35,034 nucleotides of DNA from Phaeoceros laevis (lineage: Eukaryota > Anthocerotophyta > Anthocerotopsida > Notothyladales). Below the pieces are notes generated by a model, which ran no database searches, was not told where the DNA came from, and saw only the letters and a program-made list of their open reading frames with translations. Below are positions 20,416 through 31,221 of the stretch, piece by piece; the first letter of the stretch is position 1; the number at the start of each line of letters is the position of its first letter. Position numbers and translations under genes: made by a program. Location of the stretch: NCBI GenBank assembly GCA_049999765.1, contig JBNGIQ010009460.1:94596-129629 (forward strand), in the 5' to 3' direction.

Positions 20416-22885
20416 ATGGTTGGCAGAATCAAGTGGCTCCACAAGCACAATGCGGCGGCGGCACGACGGGGGTACAATGAGCAGCCGCAGCAGTTGCAGC
20501 TCGCGCAGCAGTTCCAGGCGGGAGCCTGGCAGCAGCACCATCTCAAAGGCGGGGGCAATGGGGAGCGATGGCTTGCGCATCCCCAATCCGGCACCGCCAT
20601 CTACCCTTGCATTTGCATTTCTGCGGGGGTACACCCTGACAATGGCGCTGCGTACCTGTTATGGCCGACCACTGGGGGCATCCCCCACGGCAGCGCCGAG
20701 GAGCGAGCTTCCTACTTTGGAGGCCTGGAGAAAGAGCACGCTCTGGTGGTGGAGGCAAGGGCTGCGGCAGCGCCAGTGCCTCCCGCCGCGGACCGCGGAC
20801 ACGAAGAGGAATTTCCCATGCCTGCACTGCATGGGCGGCAGGCCAGTACGCTGCTTGAGCTCATGACCGTGCGGGCTTTCCACAGCAAGGCGCTGCGCCG
20901 CCACGGCCTTGGCACCGCGCTGGGGTTTCGAATTCGCAAGGGAGTGCTCACCCAGATACCCGCCATCATCGTCTTTGTGGCACGCAAGGTGCATATGCAG
21001 TGGCTACTCGACGTGCAGAAGCTCCCCTGCGCTCTGGAGGTAAGCAACCTGCCCGTGAAGCTCGTTTTAGGTCTTTTTGTAGCTCGTGTTGCATNNNNNN
21101 NNNNNNNNNNNNNNNNNNNNNNNNNNNNNNNNNNNNNNNNNNNNNNNNNNNNNNNNNNNNNNNNNNNNNNNNNNNNNNNNNNNNNNNNNNNNNNCTCGCA
21201 CTACAGCACTGTCGGCACAGGCTCACGAGAGCCTATTCAGTGCCAGATGGTGGAGGAACTGCGAGGGAATGATCACTGGATTGGCTCGGGGTCGCAGGTG
21301 GATTATGCTCCTCAATCCGTCCCGCACTGCCTGTGAATGGAACTATCTGATCCTGCTGCTTGTGCTGTGTCCTATATCAGCCCTTGTTTTCTGGGGGCGC
21401 ACGTTCATCTCTGAGGTTGGTATCCCCCACCCACTTCTCCAGGTTGCCAGCCATGAGACCTACGGCACACTAGGCGCAATTGTGCGGAGCCAGACTGGCG
21501 AGAGGCAGCTAGGTTTTCTGACTAACCGACATGTTGCAGTGGACCTGGACTATCCCAGTCAGAAAATGTTCCATCCCTTGCCTCCCAAGTTGGGCCCAGG
21601 AGTTTTTTTAGGAGCAGTGGAGAGGGCGGCCTCTTTTGTCACTGATGACCTGTGGTATGGTATTTTTGCCGGCATCAATCCCGGTGAGTCAGTACATAGC
21701 TAACTCAGAGTGTACAAGAGAACAATCCTTATGCAGTTTCTATGTTCTAGCTCTTCGAGGCAGCTCTAATTAGATGGAGGGTCCTCGTTTGTATGTGAGT
21801 CAGAGTCCTTTGTGCGAGCCGATGGGGCCTTTATCCCATTTGCGGAAACATTTGATTTAGGAGCTGTGACAACGACGGTCAAGGGGCTTGGAGAGATGGG
21901 AGATGTGATGCCGATTGATCTTCAAGGACCCGTTGACAGTGTGGTGGGCCTGGAGGTGGTGAAGGTTGGAAGGAGCTCCGGGTTAACTAAGGGCTGTATC
22001 ATGGCTTATGCTGTGGAGTACAACGATGAGAATGGAATCTGCTTCTTCACTGATTTCCTCATTGTCGGTGAAAACAAGCAAGGGTTCGATTTTGAAGGTG
22101 ACAGCGGAAGCTTGATACTCACGGCACCTGGTTCGGATGGTGCGAAGCCGAGACCGCTTGGGATTATTTGGGGCGGTACGGCAAATAGAGGCAGGTTGAA
22201 GCTTTGCAATGGTCGTGGACCTGAGAACTGGACGAGCGGAGTTGACCTTGGCCGGCTCTTGAATCTACTTCAACTTGATCTCGTTAAGAACGGTACTGGG
22301 TTTTTTATTCTGCTTGGCCTGTCCCTGTCCCTCTGTTCTCTCAAAGTAAGTAGGAACCACCTTGCTTGCGAACCCGATGTCTAACCGTTGTCTCGTCGTT
22401 GGTTGTGCAGATGCAGAACTGCTCGATGATCCCTGTCCAGTGCAACAAGGTTAGTGGTGGCGAGAAGTGAAAAATGTCCTTGAATTTTGATTGAAATGAC
22501 CGTCAAGTTACTCACTTCTGCTTCGATTCGGTATGTAGGCGACCAGAAGCCAAGCACGGGATTGGAGCGGACTGGAAGACCCGAGGCAACAGCTAGGGGC
22601 TTGCTTACCTTTCCTCCTCTGGATATCGGCCTCGACACGAACGTGTCGGCCTTCATAGAAACGAATTCTGCACATCCACTTGCGGTTGAGGCTAGGCGGG
22701 TTTCCAGGGACTCTGACCACAATTTAGAAGACGATGAAATCATGGCACCGGCTGCTGGTCAGGCCCTTGACGGAGAAGAAACGTCGGCAAGATACGACTC
22801 CAGGAGAGTTCAGGAAGATGCATCGTTAGGCTTGGGCCTGTTTGACTCAACCTCTAGGGAAGCAAAACGCAGACGCTCTGGATAG
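20416..22885 (+). CDS. NAL1: NARROW LEAF 1-like trypsin-type serine protease
   Basis: Homologue of rice NAL1, a plant trypsin-like protease family linked to leaf width and auxin-related development. Exons: 20416-21039, one partly lost in the N gap and ending at 21297, 21443-21683, 21804-22292, 22411-22449 and 22539-22885. All visible joins keep phase. Family blocks in order are AAYLLWPTT, LLELMTVRAFHSKALRR, IPAIIVFVARKVH, WIGSGSQ-VASHETYGTLGAIV, LTNRHVAVDLDYP (catalytic His), MFHPLPPKLGPGV, ESFVRADGAFIPFAE (probably includes the catalytic Asp), VKVGRSSGLTKG, FDFEGDSGSLIL (nucleophile Ser), IGIIWGG-type PLGIIWGGTANRGRLKL, GPENWTSGVDLGRLL, and a C-terminal EAKRRRSG basic end. The missing part should encode the GPGGVWCDVDVVEFSYYG-like block. 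The N-terminal 60 residues are divergent, so the ATG at 20416 is the in-frame choice but is not proven. Confidence 0.9.
21095..21194. other. assembly gap (100 N) inside the NAL1-like gene
   Basis: The gap removes the end of intron 1 and the start of exon 2 of the NAL1-like gene. The 100-base length is a placeholder. Confidence 0.95.
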
Positions 22886-23090
22886 TAGGATGCCTTCGTG
22901 ATATGTGCCGCCTTTGGATAGTGGAGCTGTGGAGATTGAGTTTCGTTTGACATTCAGGTGCGAGGAATTACTTGGATTTCTGTTGTACCGTATTGCTGCG
23001 CCCAGCAGCCCCAGCTGTCGGCTGCTTGCTTAGGTTCTTTGGCCCGGAGGTTCATCATTAATCATTAGCACGGCTACAGTTTTAGGAGAA
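22886..23090. other. 3' flank of the NAL1-like gene
   Basis: This is a short stretch with no features beyond a probable 3' untranslated region. It ends where the inverted-repeat-bounded block begins. Confidence 0.4.
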
Positions 23091-24529
23091 CGGAATACAT
23101 TTAGATGCACTCTTAAATTGCACCTAAATGTGCACCACTGGCAACGACTTTAGGTGCGAGGGTGCACCTAACTGCGCCAAGTGAAATGTGGTAACCATTT
23201 TGATATGTAGAGCCCTAGATGCACATCGCTCACACCCGCGACGGACACGTCACAGGTGAACGCGAAGGGTGACACGGTGTGCAAGTCCCGTGGCTGCTCA
23301 ACCGGCCCGGATATCTCCCATCGAACGCTGCTGCCTAGCCTCCTCCTGCTGTCTTTGCGCCATGCCCGCCCTGCACGCTGCGCACCATTACACCGCCTGC
23401 CACTGCTGCTACTGCACTGTATGAAGTCCACGCGCAGCGGCGCATTGGGCCTAGGCCTCAAAAGGTGAGGAAAGAGATCGAGAGGCGGCAGCTGCACATC
23501 AACAAGCGGTAGCGCAAGGATGCAGGGAAGCGATGGCTATGGCACTTTGCGCCCTGCCCTGTGTGGCAACCATTTCAGTAGCCTTGGGTTTGAATTAAGC
23601 TTTAAGCGGAATTCGGGCACGGAACCATTTCGTGCCCTCATTTGGACTGGAGACTCTTGCAGCAGAGAAGCGGAGTGGTCACTTCTGGCCCACCCCATCC
23701 TTCACGAGACCACGCTGAAGCCACCGGGATTTCAGGGATGTTTGGACGGAAAGAGCCAGAGAAAGGTGGCATTGCCCTGGCAAACGTGCGCCCTCAATTC
23801 AGAATGTGCCACACCCTGAAGCTGCTGACCGCTCATGTCTTGGAGGAGTTTAGAGAAGTGCCATTCGAAACGAGAACTCTTTCCTAACTACTCTTGCAGC
23901 TGAGAGGAAGATCGCACCACCTGTAGACATGTGGTCACGCATTCCAGTGAACTGGACTGTGTGCCTCAAGCCTCGGAGTATGAAGAAAGCATGCTTTGTC
24001 TAGATATTATTTGAAAAACCACCAGCATCTGGCCTGTGCAGAGCATAGATTGACACGTGCAAGCACGAGCAAATAGTCCTTATAAACATCTCTTCAAATC
24101 AAAACATCTGAGACGGATGTCTCCACTGTCTGTCCTCGTGCTTGGTTTCTTAATTTTACTATCTACACAGTACACACCCAGGTTCCAGAGAAGATGATAC
24201 GAGTATATACATGGACGTGCTACCTGGACTTACCAAGCAACAAAACCTGCTTGGCAGGCCTGTGGTGACAGATCACACGATCACCAGGCTGCAGCTCGCA
24301 CGATCACCAAGGCAGGAAGCCTAAGTGCCACTATAAGCTGGAAGAGCCCTCTTTGCCGGGACATCGGACGATTGCGAGTCCATCGGACAAATGCGAGTGC
24401 AGCAAATCCAGTGATAAATCTTCCCTCTGTCACCAACCTGCATTTTTAGGGCAGTCAAGCAACTGCTCTGCAATATCTTTCTGAAATTCGCATCACCCTC
24501 GACTTACCAGCATTCCTAGCCACTGGCTG

Positions 24530-25640
24530 TTGAAGTTGTACTGGTGGGAACTGGCCATATGTTGCATACATATTTACGAGGCACGTCCCAGTACTACGTC
24601 ACCTTTAAGCAGACCCCGTTTTACAATTTCTGAATGCAGCTGCCTGCCCTGCTGTAGAGCACCGGCACTTGCACAAGCTTTCATCAGGCAAACATGTATA
24701 CGTAACACGGTCTGCTGAAGTCAGGCCCTCCTGCTCAATGTAAGCGCCTGGGGACCGAGCCCATGCTCAGCATACCCATTTATCATAACGTTCCATGTTA
24801 CAGCATCCCTTGTGGCCAGACTGTCGAACAGCTTGCGTGCCTTTCCAATTGGCCACACCGTGCATACCCTGCAACCATGGCATTCCATGTCACTACATTC
24901 CTTATGGCCATACTGTCAAAAACCCTGCGTGCATCTTCCTATTCCCCGCATTTTGCATACATGTCCACCAGGCAGGTGCAAACAAAAGAGTTAGGCTGAA
25001 TGCCACTCTCCAACTCATCAGAATTTGTCTGCCTGCCAGATTACACATCTTCCGCTCTTGCAAAAGCCTGCAGGGCACTGACAAAACGTGACTACCTGCA
25101 TCCAAACCAGAGCTGCGCATGCGTACTGAGATGCGCATCTCAGTAGTTGCCATCAAATCGTAGCTCCTCGTGAGTTTCCGGATGCACATCTTCACAGCTT
25201 TGGTCGTCCTTCGCTGAATGAAGTGAGGTTGCCCATAGTGGTTCCCAGCAAACCTCGGCGGGAGTTGACCTCCTACAGGCATCTGGCCACATTCACCCCA
25301 ACTGAGGCTGCAGCTGCTGTGGTGACAATTGGCCACCAATAGGACTTCCAGCAATAATGTTGTGCGGAGGAGGCAACATTGTCGGAGGAAACTTCATCTG
25401 GCCCATGCCCTGCTGTACCAAGCCCTTCAGTCCAATTCGTAAATAAATCTGTAGACCTGCTAAAATGAGGCCTTCCTGCTCCATCTTTGCACACTATGCG
25501 AGAGCTCGGGGACCGAGGCAGTGCTCAACAAACCCATCTAATATGGCAGTCCAGGTTACCGCATCCCTTCTGGTCGGGCTGTCAAACACTTTGCGTGCAT
25601 CTTCCAACTACCAAGATGCCAACGGTGATGCCCGGCTTCA
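24530..25640 (-). pseudogene. broken PPR gene fragment, split by an eIF4G-like piece
   Basis: On the minus strand PPR motifs appear in several frames. LEDARKVFDSPTRRDAVTW and AILDGFVEHCLGPRALA lie at about 25610-25495. After a gap of about 400 bp come FVSALQAFARAEDV, a stop, then IQPNSFVCTCLVDMYAKCGE, another stop, [31 protein letters not shown], and after a frame change [19 protein letters not shown] (about 25090-24740). The plus-strand open frames here (for example 24763-24999) are merely its complement, as in the intact PPR gene. Several stops and frame changes show long decay. It is a different PPR from the one at 12.4 kb (VDMYAKCG style, not LVNMYAKCG with LYSSMQQEG). Confidence 0.7.
25150..25430 (-). 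pseudogene. eIF4G-like fragment, frameshifted
   Basis: The minus strand reads a Gln/Pro/Met-rich stretch (QGMGQMKFPPTMLPPP, SPIGGQLSPQQLQPQ), then after frame changes QRRTTKAVK and HPETHEELRFD. The last two match the plant eIF4G motif RRTTKAVKITHPETHEELRLD, which follows a Gln/Pro-rich region in that translation initiation scaffold. The two halves of the motif lie in different frames, one base apart. It sits between PPR pieces on the same strand, so it looks inserted or co-captured. Confidence 0.5.
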
Positions 25641-26201
25641 GGCTACCAGAAAGCACTGTGCTGTGGAAGGTATACTTGAAGCCCAAATCTGCGAGAACGG
25701 ACAAAAAATGTCCCAGAGCTTCGTAAATCTAATAGCTCCTCAACCATGTACCATAGAAAAAACCATATCCAACTGCTTGTCACTACGAGGTATCTAATGC
25801 CTTTGCAGATAGGCTCTAGAGAGCCGCAGAATCAGCCTGAAATCAAACAGATCAATGCAATGCAATGCAGGGACGTGACGTGACAGCAGGGAGCCTTAGG
25901 TGTTTGGTTGCACTTGCCTGGGTATGGGTGGGCACTACCCCTAGAGGCTCCTGCCGGTGCCTGCTGGTAGCACACCGGTGGCCTGCCGGTGCACGCCTGT
26001 TGGGGCGGTATCGCATGTTGGACTTTCATGTCCTTCACATTTGTTGCACGCCTAATTGTCGACAATGCGCGGCGCGTTTTAACTGTGTACCATTTTGGGC
26101 ACTGTCGAAGGCGGCGTAGTCTAATTTGCACCTGAGTCGTTGCGAGTGGTGCACATATAGGTGCATTTTGAAAGTGCACTTATTCCGTAGCATGTATTCC
26201 G

Positions 26202-26427
26202 TAGCATACCACCAGTGAGGTTGTCAACAAGTGTACTAGTCTACCGGTGGCAGTTTTCTGACTGGAATGTCTTTCCTCTTCCATGAGATTTGTCCGCTAT
26301 CATGTGATCTAAGAGATATGCACTGCAAACGATTGAGAAAGTCGGAATTTGCAGAAGAGAGCTAGTGACACTTTCCTATTCCCGGTTTATAGCATTCGAA
26401 ACAGAAATACTGGTGAAGGTGGGCTGC
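26202..26427. other. 3' flank of the aromatic acetaldehyde synthase-like gene
   Basis: No coding content; probably the 3' untranslated region of the minus-strand gene ending at 26428. Confidence 0.4.
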
Positions 26428-29107
26428 TCAACTGATTTCGTTACTGTCCAATCTCGTCCGGGCTCCAGCCAGGATTGAACCAGCTTCGTCTGACAGGGCT
26501 GCCCAAGCGGCATTCACATGTTTCAGCTCAGTGAGAGTAGCACCAATAGCCATTCGCAAGGTGTATACTCCAGACAAGACCTGCATATTTCAAAACACGA
26601 AATCTGTTTTTTTAGACTGGCATGATCCTTGTTTACAGTTTTTCAGATGTCGTTAAATTGGTTACCGTGTGTGTCAGAAATAAGTTGCCTTTACTGTTGA
26701 TAGCTTCCAGAAGAGTCGAGTTCAAGTTATAGCCATTGTCTCTGTCTTCCGGCAGTGGTTTCAGGCGAAAACACACCAGGCTTAACACCCTTGGCACCAC
26801 CATCTTATCATCACCAAAAGCTTCAGTTAGTAGATGCCAACACCAACTTCTACGACTTGTACAGTACGAAATGCAAACAAGTGCACAAGTGCTAACCTCA
26901 AACCTGGAATCCTGACAAACAAGCTCCTCAACCTGCTTGGCGAACTCGACATGATTTCTGATGTAGCTACGCAGACCTGACACACCATGTAGTCGCAAAA
27001 TCATCCACAGCTTTAAGGCCCTGCAGTCAAAATACATCATTAATCTCCCTTGACAATGAACGCAGATAAGACAGCCCTCACATGCGTTAGGAACGTCAGT
27101 ACCTGAAGCGGCGACCCAAAGGGACTTGCCAGTCCTTGTAGTCAACCACCAGCTTTGCATCTGAAGCCTGGAGATGATTACCATAAAACTACCATCCAAT
27201 TTCACAGCAAAAGTGCCACGCAGATTCACCCACCTGATTCCGAAGAAATTCCGGATTTGTGGAGAGAGCTGCGACTAGTGACTGATATTCCTGCACATCC
27301 AAAATGGCGGTCCTCATGCTAATGTTTTTTGTGTAGAGCCGGCTCAAGTTAACAGTGAGCAGATCAGTACCTTGACCCAAAGGCAACAACAGTCAAATGT
27401 TGTCAGCAGCCACTTGTGAGCATTCATACTAAACGAATCTGCTTTGTTCAAGCCTTCGAGATAATGCTGATACTCGGGACAGATGCAGGCAGAACCTGCA
27501 TATGCAGCATCTACATGAAACCACATAGCATGCTCCTGCACATATATGACAAAACATTCTTGTTAGTTTAACTGGGCTGTCATAGGCAAGCAAAGAGGCC
27601 ATCATGACAGGGGTCAGCGTGTCTCAAGCGAAGTATGAGCTCTGTGGCATTGGCTGTTGGTGACTTACCTCTGCAATGAGTCCAAGTTCGGGTAAAGGAT
27701 CAACAGCAGCTGAGGAAGTCGTTCCAACCTACACCAGCAAACAAGCCACATTCACTATATGATCACACTACCAGCGTCTAGTCCAGCTTTCAAAGGATCG
27801 ACCCTGACTCACAGTTGCACAAAGGAAGAAAGGAACTAGGCCGACTGCAATGTCCTCCTTAATGGCCTTTTCCAAGGCATGAGGGTGGAGCACGTAATTT
27901 TCAGCTGCACTGGTGGGCAATATCCTTATGTTGTCTGGGTGAATACCTGCAATCTGCACGCGTAATGGATCATCATTATCTAAATCAACGCAGAAAGTGC
28001 AAAGCACGGACTTGCAATGCCTAGGTACACTGGTTCGAACTGAATTTAAAAAACGGACCCGACTGCCTTTCACTATCATAGAGTGAGCCTGGTCCGATGC
28101 ATACACCACCAGGCACTCAAGAACTTTGGCAGGAGAGGTGCTCCCAGTAGAGAGCTTGTCAACGAACTTATTTCTTGCAGCAAGTACTGTCACAAGCAAA
28201 GCCTCACTCGACGTGCCTTGCAGCACTCCCCCTCCTGGACCTATTGATTTACCAGCTTCGTGAGACTGTCCAAGAGAGAAAAAAAATGTACTTCAACTAT
28301 TCCCACACACATGTCTTACCAGGCGATAAGAAAATAGGAGGAAGATTCAGGACTTTGGCAAGCCAATTGAGAACTATCATTTCAAGCTCAGTAGCAGCTG
28401 GAGATGAGATCCAACTAAATCCTACAGTGTTGAGACCGCCACAAAGAAGCTCCCCGAGAATGCCGGCAGTACTGGTATTTGCAGGGTAGTAAGCAAAAAA
28501 ATTCGGGCTCTGCCAATGTGTAACGCCTGGCATGATCTTGCTCTGCACATCTAAAACCGAAACTTTTTCTCAGTGGAAGAACATCTCGAATGAAAACAGT
28601 TCCCATGCATCTACATAAGGACCACTACAATATAACATAAGGCCTCTCACCCGCCATTACATCCTCATATTGTTCTGGCTCCTCCGGTGCGCAATCAGGC
28701 AGAAGCGGTTGCAAGTATCCTGGCTGTAATTGTGTGACACACCAAACTTACAGTATGCCATCTTTCAAGCACAGGTCTCAAGGAACTCAGAGTGACACTT
28801 ATCCTCACCTGTACTTGGCTGCGAACTGGGTAATTTTCAATGTTGGTAAAATAGTCTGCTAAAAAATCCACCATCTGGTGTCCTAGCTCCCTGAATTCCT
28901 CCGCGTCCAGAGGTCTTATACCCTTTTTCTCCTGCGTTGCTAAGCTGCCCCTACAACATGACAACAATTAACAAGGTAAAACCAAAATCCAGGAAGCCCT
29001 TAGGAGGTATCTGAGTTAACGAGATAAGCTCTACGGACATTTTGTCCAGTAGCAGTGTCGTCCGTGACGTTCCTCGACAAGTCGGTCTCTAGCAAGGTCG
29101 CAGGCAT
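26428..29107 (-). CDS. AAS: aromatic amino acid decarboxylase family, predicted aromatic acetaldehyde synthase
   Basis: PLP-dependent group II enzyme acting on Phe/Tyr-type substrates. Exons 28809-28950, 28651-28723, 28320-28550, 28059-28240, 27813-27953, 27669-27728, 27371-27535, 27234-27290, 27103-27167, 26897-27020, 26666-26803 and 26428-26580 all join in phase. A short first exon probably starts at the ATG at 29107, but its splice is unresolved. Motifs in order are [92 protein letters not shown] (PLP Lys), [28 protein letters not shown] and [11 protein letters not shown]. In ALSTNPEFL the catalytic-loop residue is Phe (codon 27246-27248), where decarboxylases have Tyr. In this family that exchange converts decarboxylation into oxidative decarboxylation-deamination giving the aldehyde. 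The intron at 27954-28058 (105 bp) is in frame and open, so it can be mistaken for coding sequence. Confidence 0.88.
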
Positions 29108-29390
29108 GTCCAGCAGGGGGTAGCCATGCAACGCTCTCAGCTCTTACTCAAGTCGAACCTCAAGCACCACCCGTGCCAAGGTTCGGCAGAAGCGGTAGTT
29201 ACAGTGACTTTAGTCTGAAGTTCTGAACTAGGTTGGTTCAACTTGGTTGAAACTTGTACCGATGACATTTGTACCTTCGAAGCTGCCCCCAGGGTTATAG
29301 ACTTTTCGTGCTCTCAGTCTACACTCGCACTCGTGACAAGGTTGTTTGCACTGTTGCAGATCGAGAGCGCAGGGCGGAGCTTGCTCAACT
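29108..29390. promoter_or_regulatory. shared divergent promoter region
   Basis: About 280 bases separate the probable start of the minus-strand acetaldehyde synthase gene and the ATG of the ATP synthase f-like gene. Both leaders and core promoters must fit here. No TATA box is evident on either side, which would suit a housekeeping bidirectional promoter. The left limit depends on the uncertain first exon. Confidence 0.45.
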
Positions 29391-29687
29391 ATGGCACAGC
29401 CCAGCGGACTGCAGGAGCTGTCCCAGCTGAAAATTTCGGAGGTGCCGGCCTACGCGAAACAGGTTGCAAACAAGGATCTTGTGCAGAACAAGCTCACCAG
29501 CTGGCTGCGGAATTACCACCAGAAGTATATCAAGACCGGCAGCATCAAACCTGCGTACCATGCCTTCGTCGTTATCGGATTGATCGGCTACGCCGTGGGC
29601 TGGCCAACCGAAATGCGGCATCTCCGCCACAAGGAAGAGGAGGAGAGGCTGAAGCGCGCCGGTGTGGAGGCCAAGGATCACCACTGA
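29391..29687 (+). CDS. mitochondrial ATP synthase subunit f-like protein, 98 aa
   Basis: Single-exon protein resembling subunit f (ATP17 in yeast) of the mitochondrial F1Fo ATP synthase, a small membrane subunit of the stator/dimer region. It has an N-terminal amphipathic part with ISEVPAYAKQV, then NYHQKYIKTGSI, one membrane segment (about residues 57-71, HAFVVIGLIGYAVGW), and a charged tail EMRHLRHKEEEERLKRA. The yeast family end (FGYSMEYYFHLRHHK) has the same layout. The start is the ATG at 29391; an acceptor-like ttgcag just upstream hints at an intron in the leader. Size fits the family (about 90-110). The gene is head-to-head with the acetaldehyde synthase gene, whose probable start is 283 bases away. 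An unnamed small mitochondrial membrane protein is the alternative. Confidence 0.65.
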   Translation: MAQPSGLQELSQLKISEVPAYAKQVANKDLVQNKLTSWLRNYHQKYIKTGSIKPAYHAFVVIGLIGYAVGWPTEMRHLRHKEEEERLKRAGVEAKDHH

Positions 29688-31221
29688 TCGATTCTGTAGC
29701 TGAAGCTTGCTGGAAGTTGTCACACAGGTACGGTTTCAGCTCGTCTGAGCTCATTTAAGGAGTTTTCAGCATGCACAGGCAGCTCAAGATGCAGTCTCAT
29801 ACGCAAACTCGGGGTTCCAAGGGTATGCAGAATAAGCTGCTGATATGTTGCGTTTGGTCACTTCGTGAATGGTCCCGGTTGTTGGATTATGGTAGAATGG
29901 TGTCAGCCTTACACGAGACTATGGCTGTTTTACGGAGTCTGTATAGATTGTTGTACTGCTTGGTGACTTCTCCAGTCAGATATGCTGAGCTCGCCCAGGG
30001 AATGCCATGGTGTTATGTGTCTGCTGATGCTGTCCATCTGTAAGCCCTCTGACCTATGAGGCAGATAAAAGGAGGTAAGGCTGTGTTCAGGGGAACACGA
30101 ATAGCAGTCGTTAGCAATTGATGTAGGATATCAAAGCTGTCTAGAGTTCTGTCGCCGTTCATGGTTGTCAGGCTGTCCGAAAGTGACCGTCGTCTTTATT
30201 GATCAATGGTGTTTGTCCATCGACTCTGGTAATGTGCAGACTATTGGACCTGGACGGAATTGCTAACTACCAAATTGGGACGGAGATAGTTTAGCTGGTT
30301 CATGGCTACAATCATTAGCACGCATCCAGAGCCCTTCTTTGGCATTCGTAGAACTGTCCGAGACCTCACCCCTGTAGTCTAGCCGTCCTGCAAACGTAGC
30401 CAGCTTCGTTGCAGTACGGGCCCTGAATGTTGTGACAGCGCAAAAACTGCTACTCAATTTCTCAAGAACTGAATAATTGCCTTCCGGTGGACTTAATGGA
30501 CATGTTATTGGACTTCTAATCTATTTTTTACTTGGGGCGACGGCTACATTTGACCTAGGCATTCAAGAAATCAAGAGTCTACGAATTCAAGAGTGCCCCA
30601 GTACCTGTTTGCAACATACAGAGCGACCCCCTTCGTGACCCGTGACAAGGACCCTGGGGTAGGCCTAATGAGTATACCTGTGCAGCCGCTGCAAATTTTT
30701 GGCGGCCGCTGTATTTGATTTGGTGGTTCGTATATTAAGTCTCCTGGTTGAATCTCTGGAAGGTGCGCTCTGAAAATTTTGAGAAGGCCGACACCTTGTT
30801 TCTCACCCGCAGACTTCGGAAGTATTGAGAACAGTTTTAGGAGCGGTTGGTGCTGAACCACTTCAATGTAGAGCTGGAGCATCTGAAAGGTATCACGTGA
30901 TGACCACATCCTTGTCTTTCTTATGCTTATTATAGGTCTTCCGAGTATATTAGATATCCTTGGATGAGGATATAAAATGCCCCCAAATCACTTTGTTCTG
31001 GGTTCCTTCTTCTACCCCTCAAAACCTCCTCCTGCGCAGTGCACATCCTTTGCTCCAGCACAGAAGAGTCAAATGAGCCCAAGAAAACTGTCTGAAACAT
31101 TGCACATCGTGAAGTCAGACTGCATTGGCCTGTTCACCAGAATGATGAATAGCTCAACTGGCTACACATGGTCTTGCATCTCTCCATCGGCTGTCAAACT
31201 TTGATGTACATATCATGTCTT
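29688..31221. other. intergenic DNA, no recognised gene
   Basis: The first part is the 3' flank of the ATP synthase f-like gene. An open frame of 112 residues on the minus strand (30571-30909) has no recognisable motif and poor coding character. Nothing else is supported. Confidence 0.55.

Larger units (their letters stand above)
23091..26201. mobile_element. candidate TIR element (~3.1 kb) carrying captured gene fragments
   Basis: The left end, from CGGAATACAT at 23091, and the right end, read on the minus strand from the same CGGAATACAT (26192-26201), are similar inverted repeats. The best-matching core is TGCACCTAAATGTGCACC.ACTGGCAACGACT (left) against TGCACCTATATGTGCACC.ACTCGCAACGACT (right), followed on both sides by an AGGTGC and an ACTRCGCC string. 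The repeats span about 75-90 bp with small indels; the right one has an extra gctacggaata. Between them lie minus-strand fragments of a PPR gene and an eIF4G-like gene, and other broken frames, but no transposase. This organisation resembles Pack-type elements. No clear target-site duplication was found, so the boundaries are inferred. Confidence 0.45.

Noticed and set aside
20420-20866. Ser/Arg-rich 148-codon frame overlapping NAL1-like exon 1
   Set aside because: The overlapping frame from 20416 contains the conserved AAYLLWPTT and FHSKALRR blocks and joins the next exons in phase. The other frame is a shadow, although it could contribute the N-terminus if there were an indel.
24763-24999. 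Plus-strand frames at 24.5-25.1 kb as possible genes
   Set aside because: Their repeated PCYSIPCGQ-like strings mirror minus-strand PPR motifs, so the real signal is the PPR pseudogene on the other strand.
30571-30909. 112-codon minus-strand frame as a gene
   Set aside because: No recognisable domain, no neighbouring exons and no conserved features could be seen.
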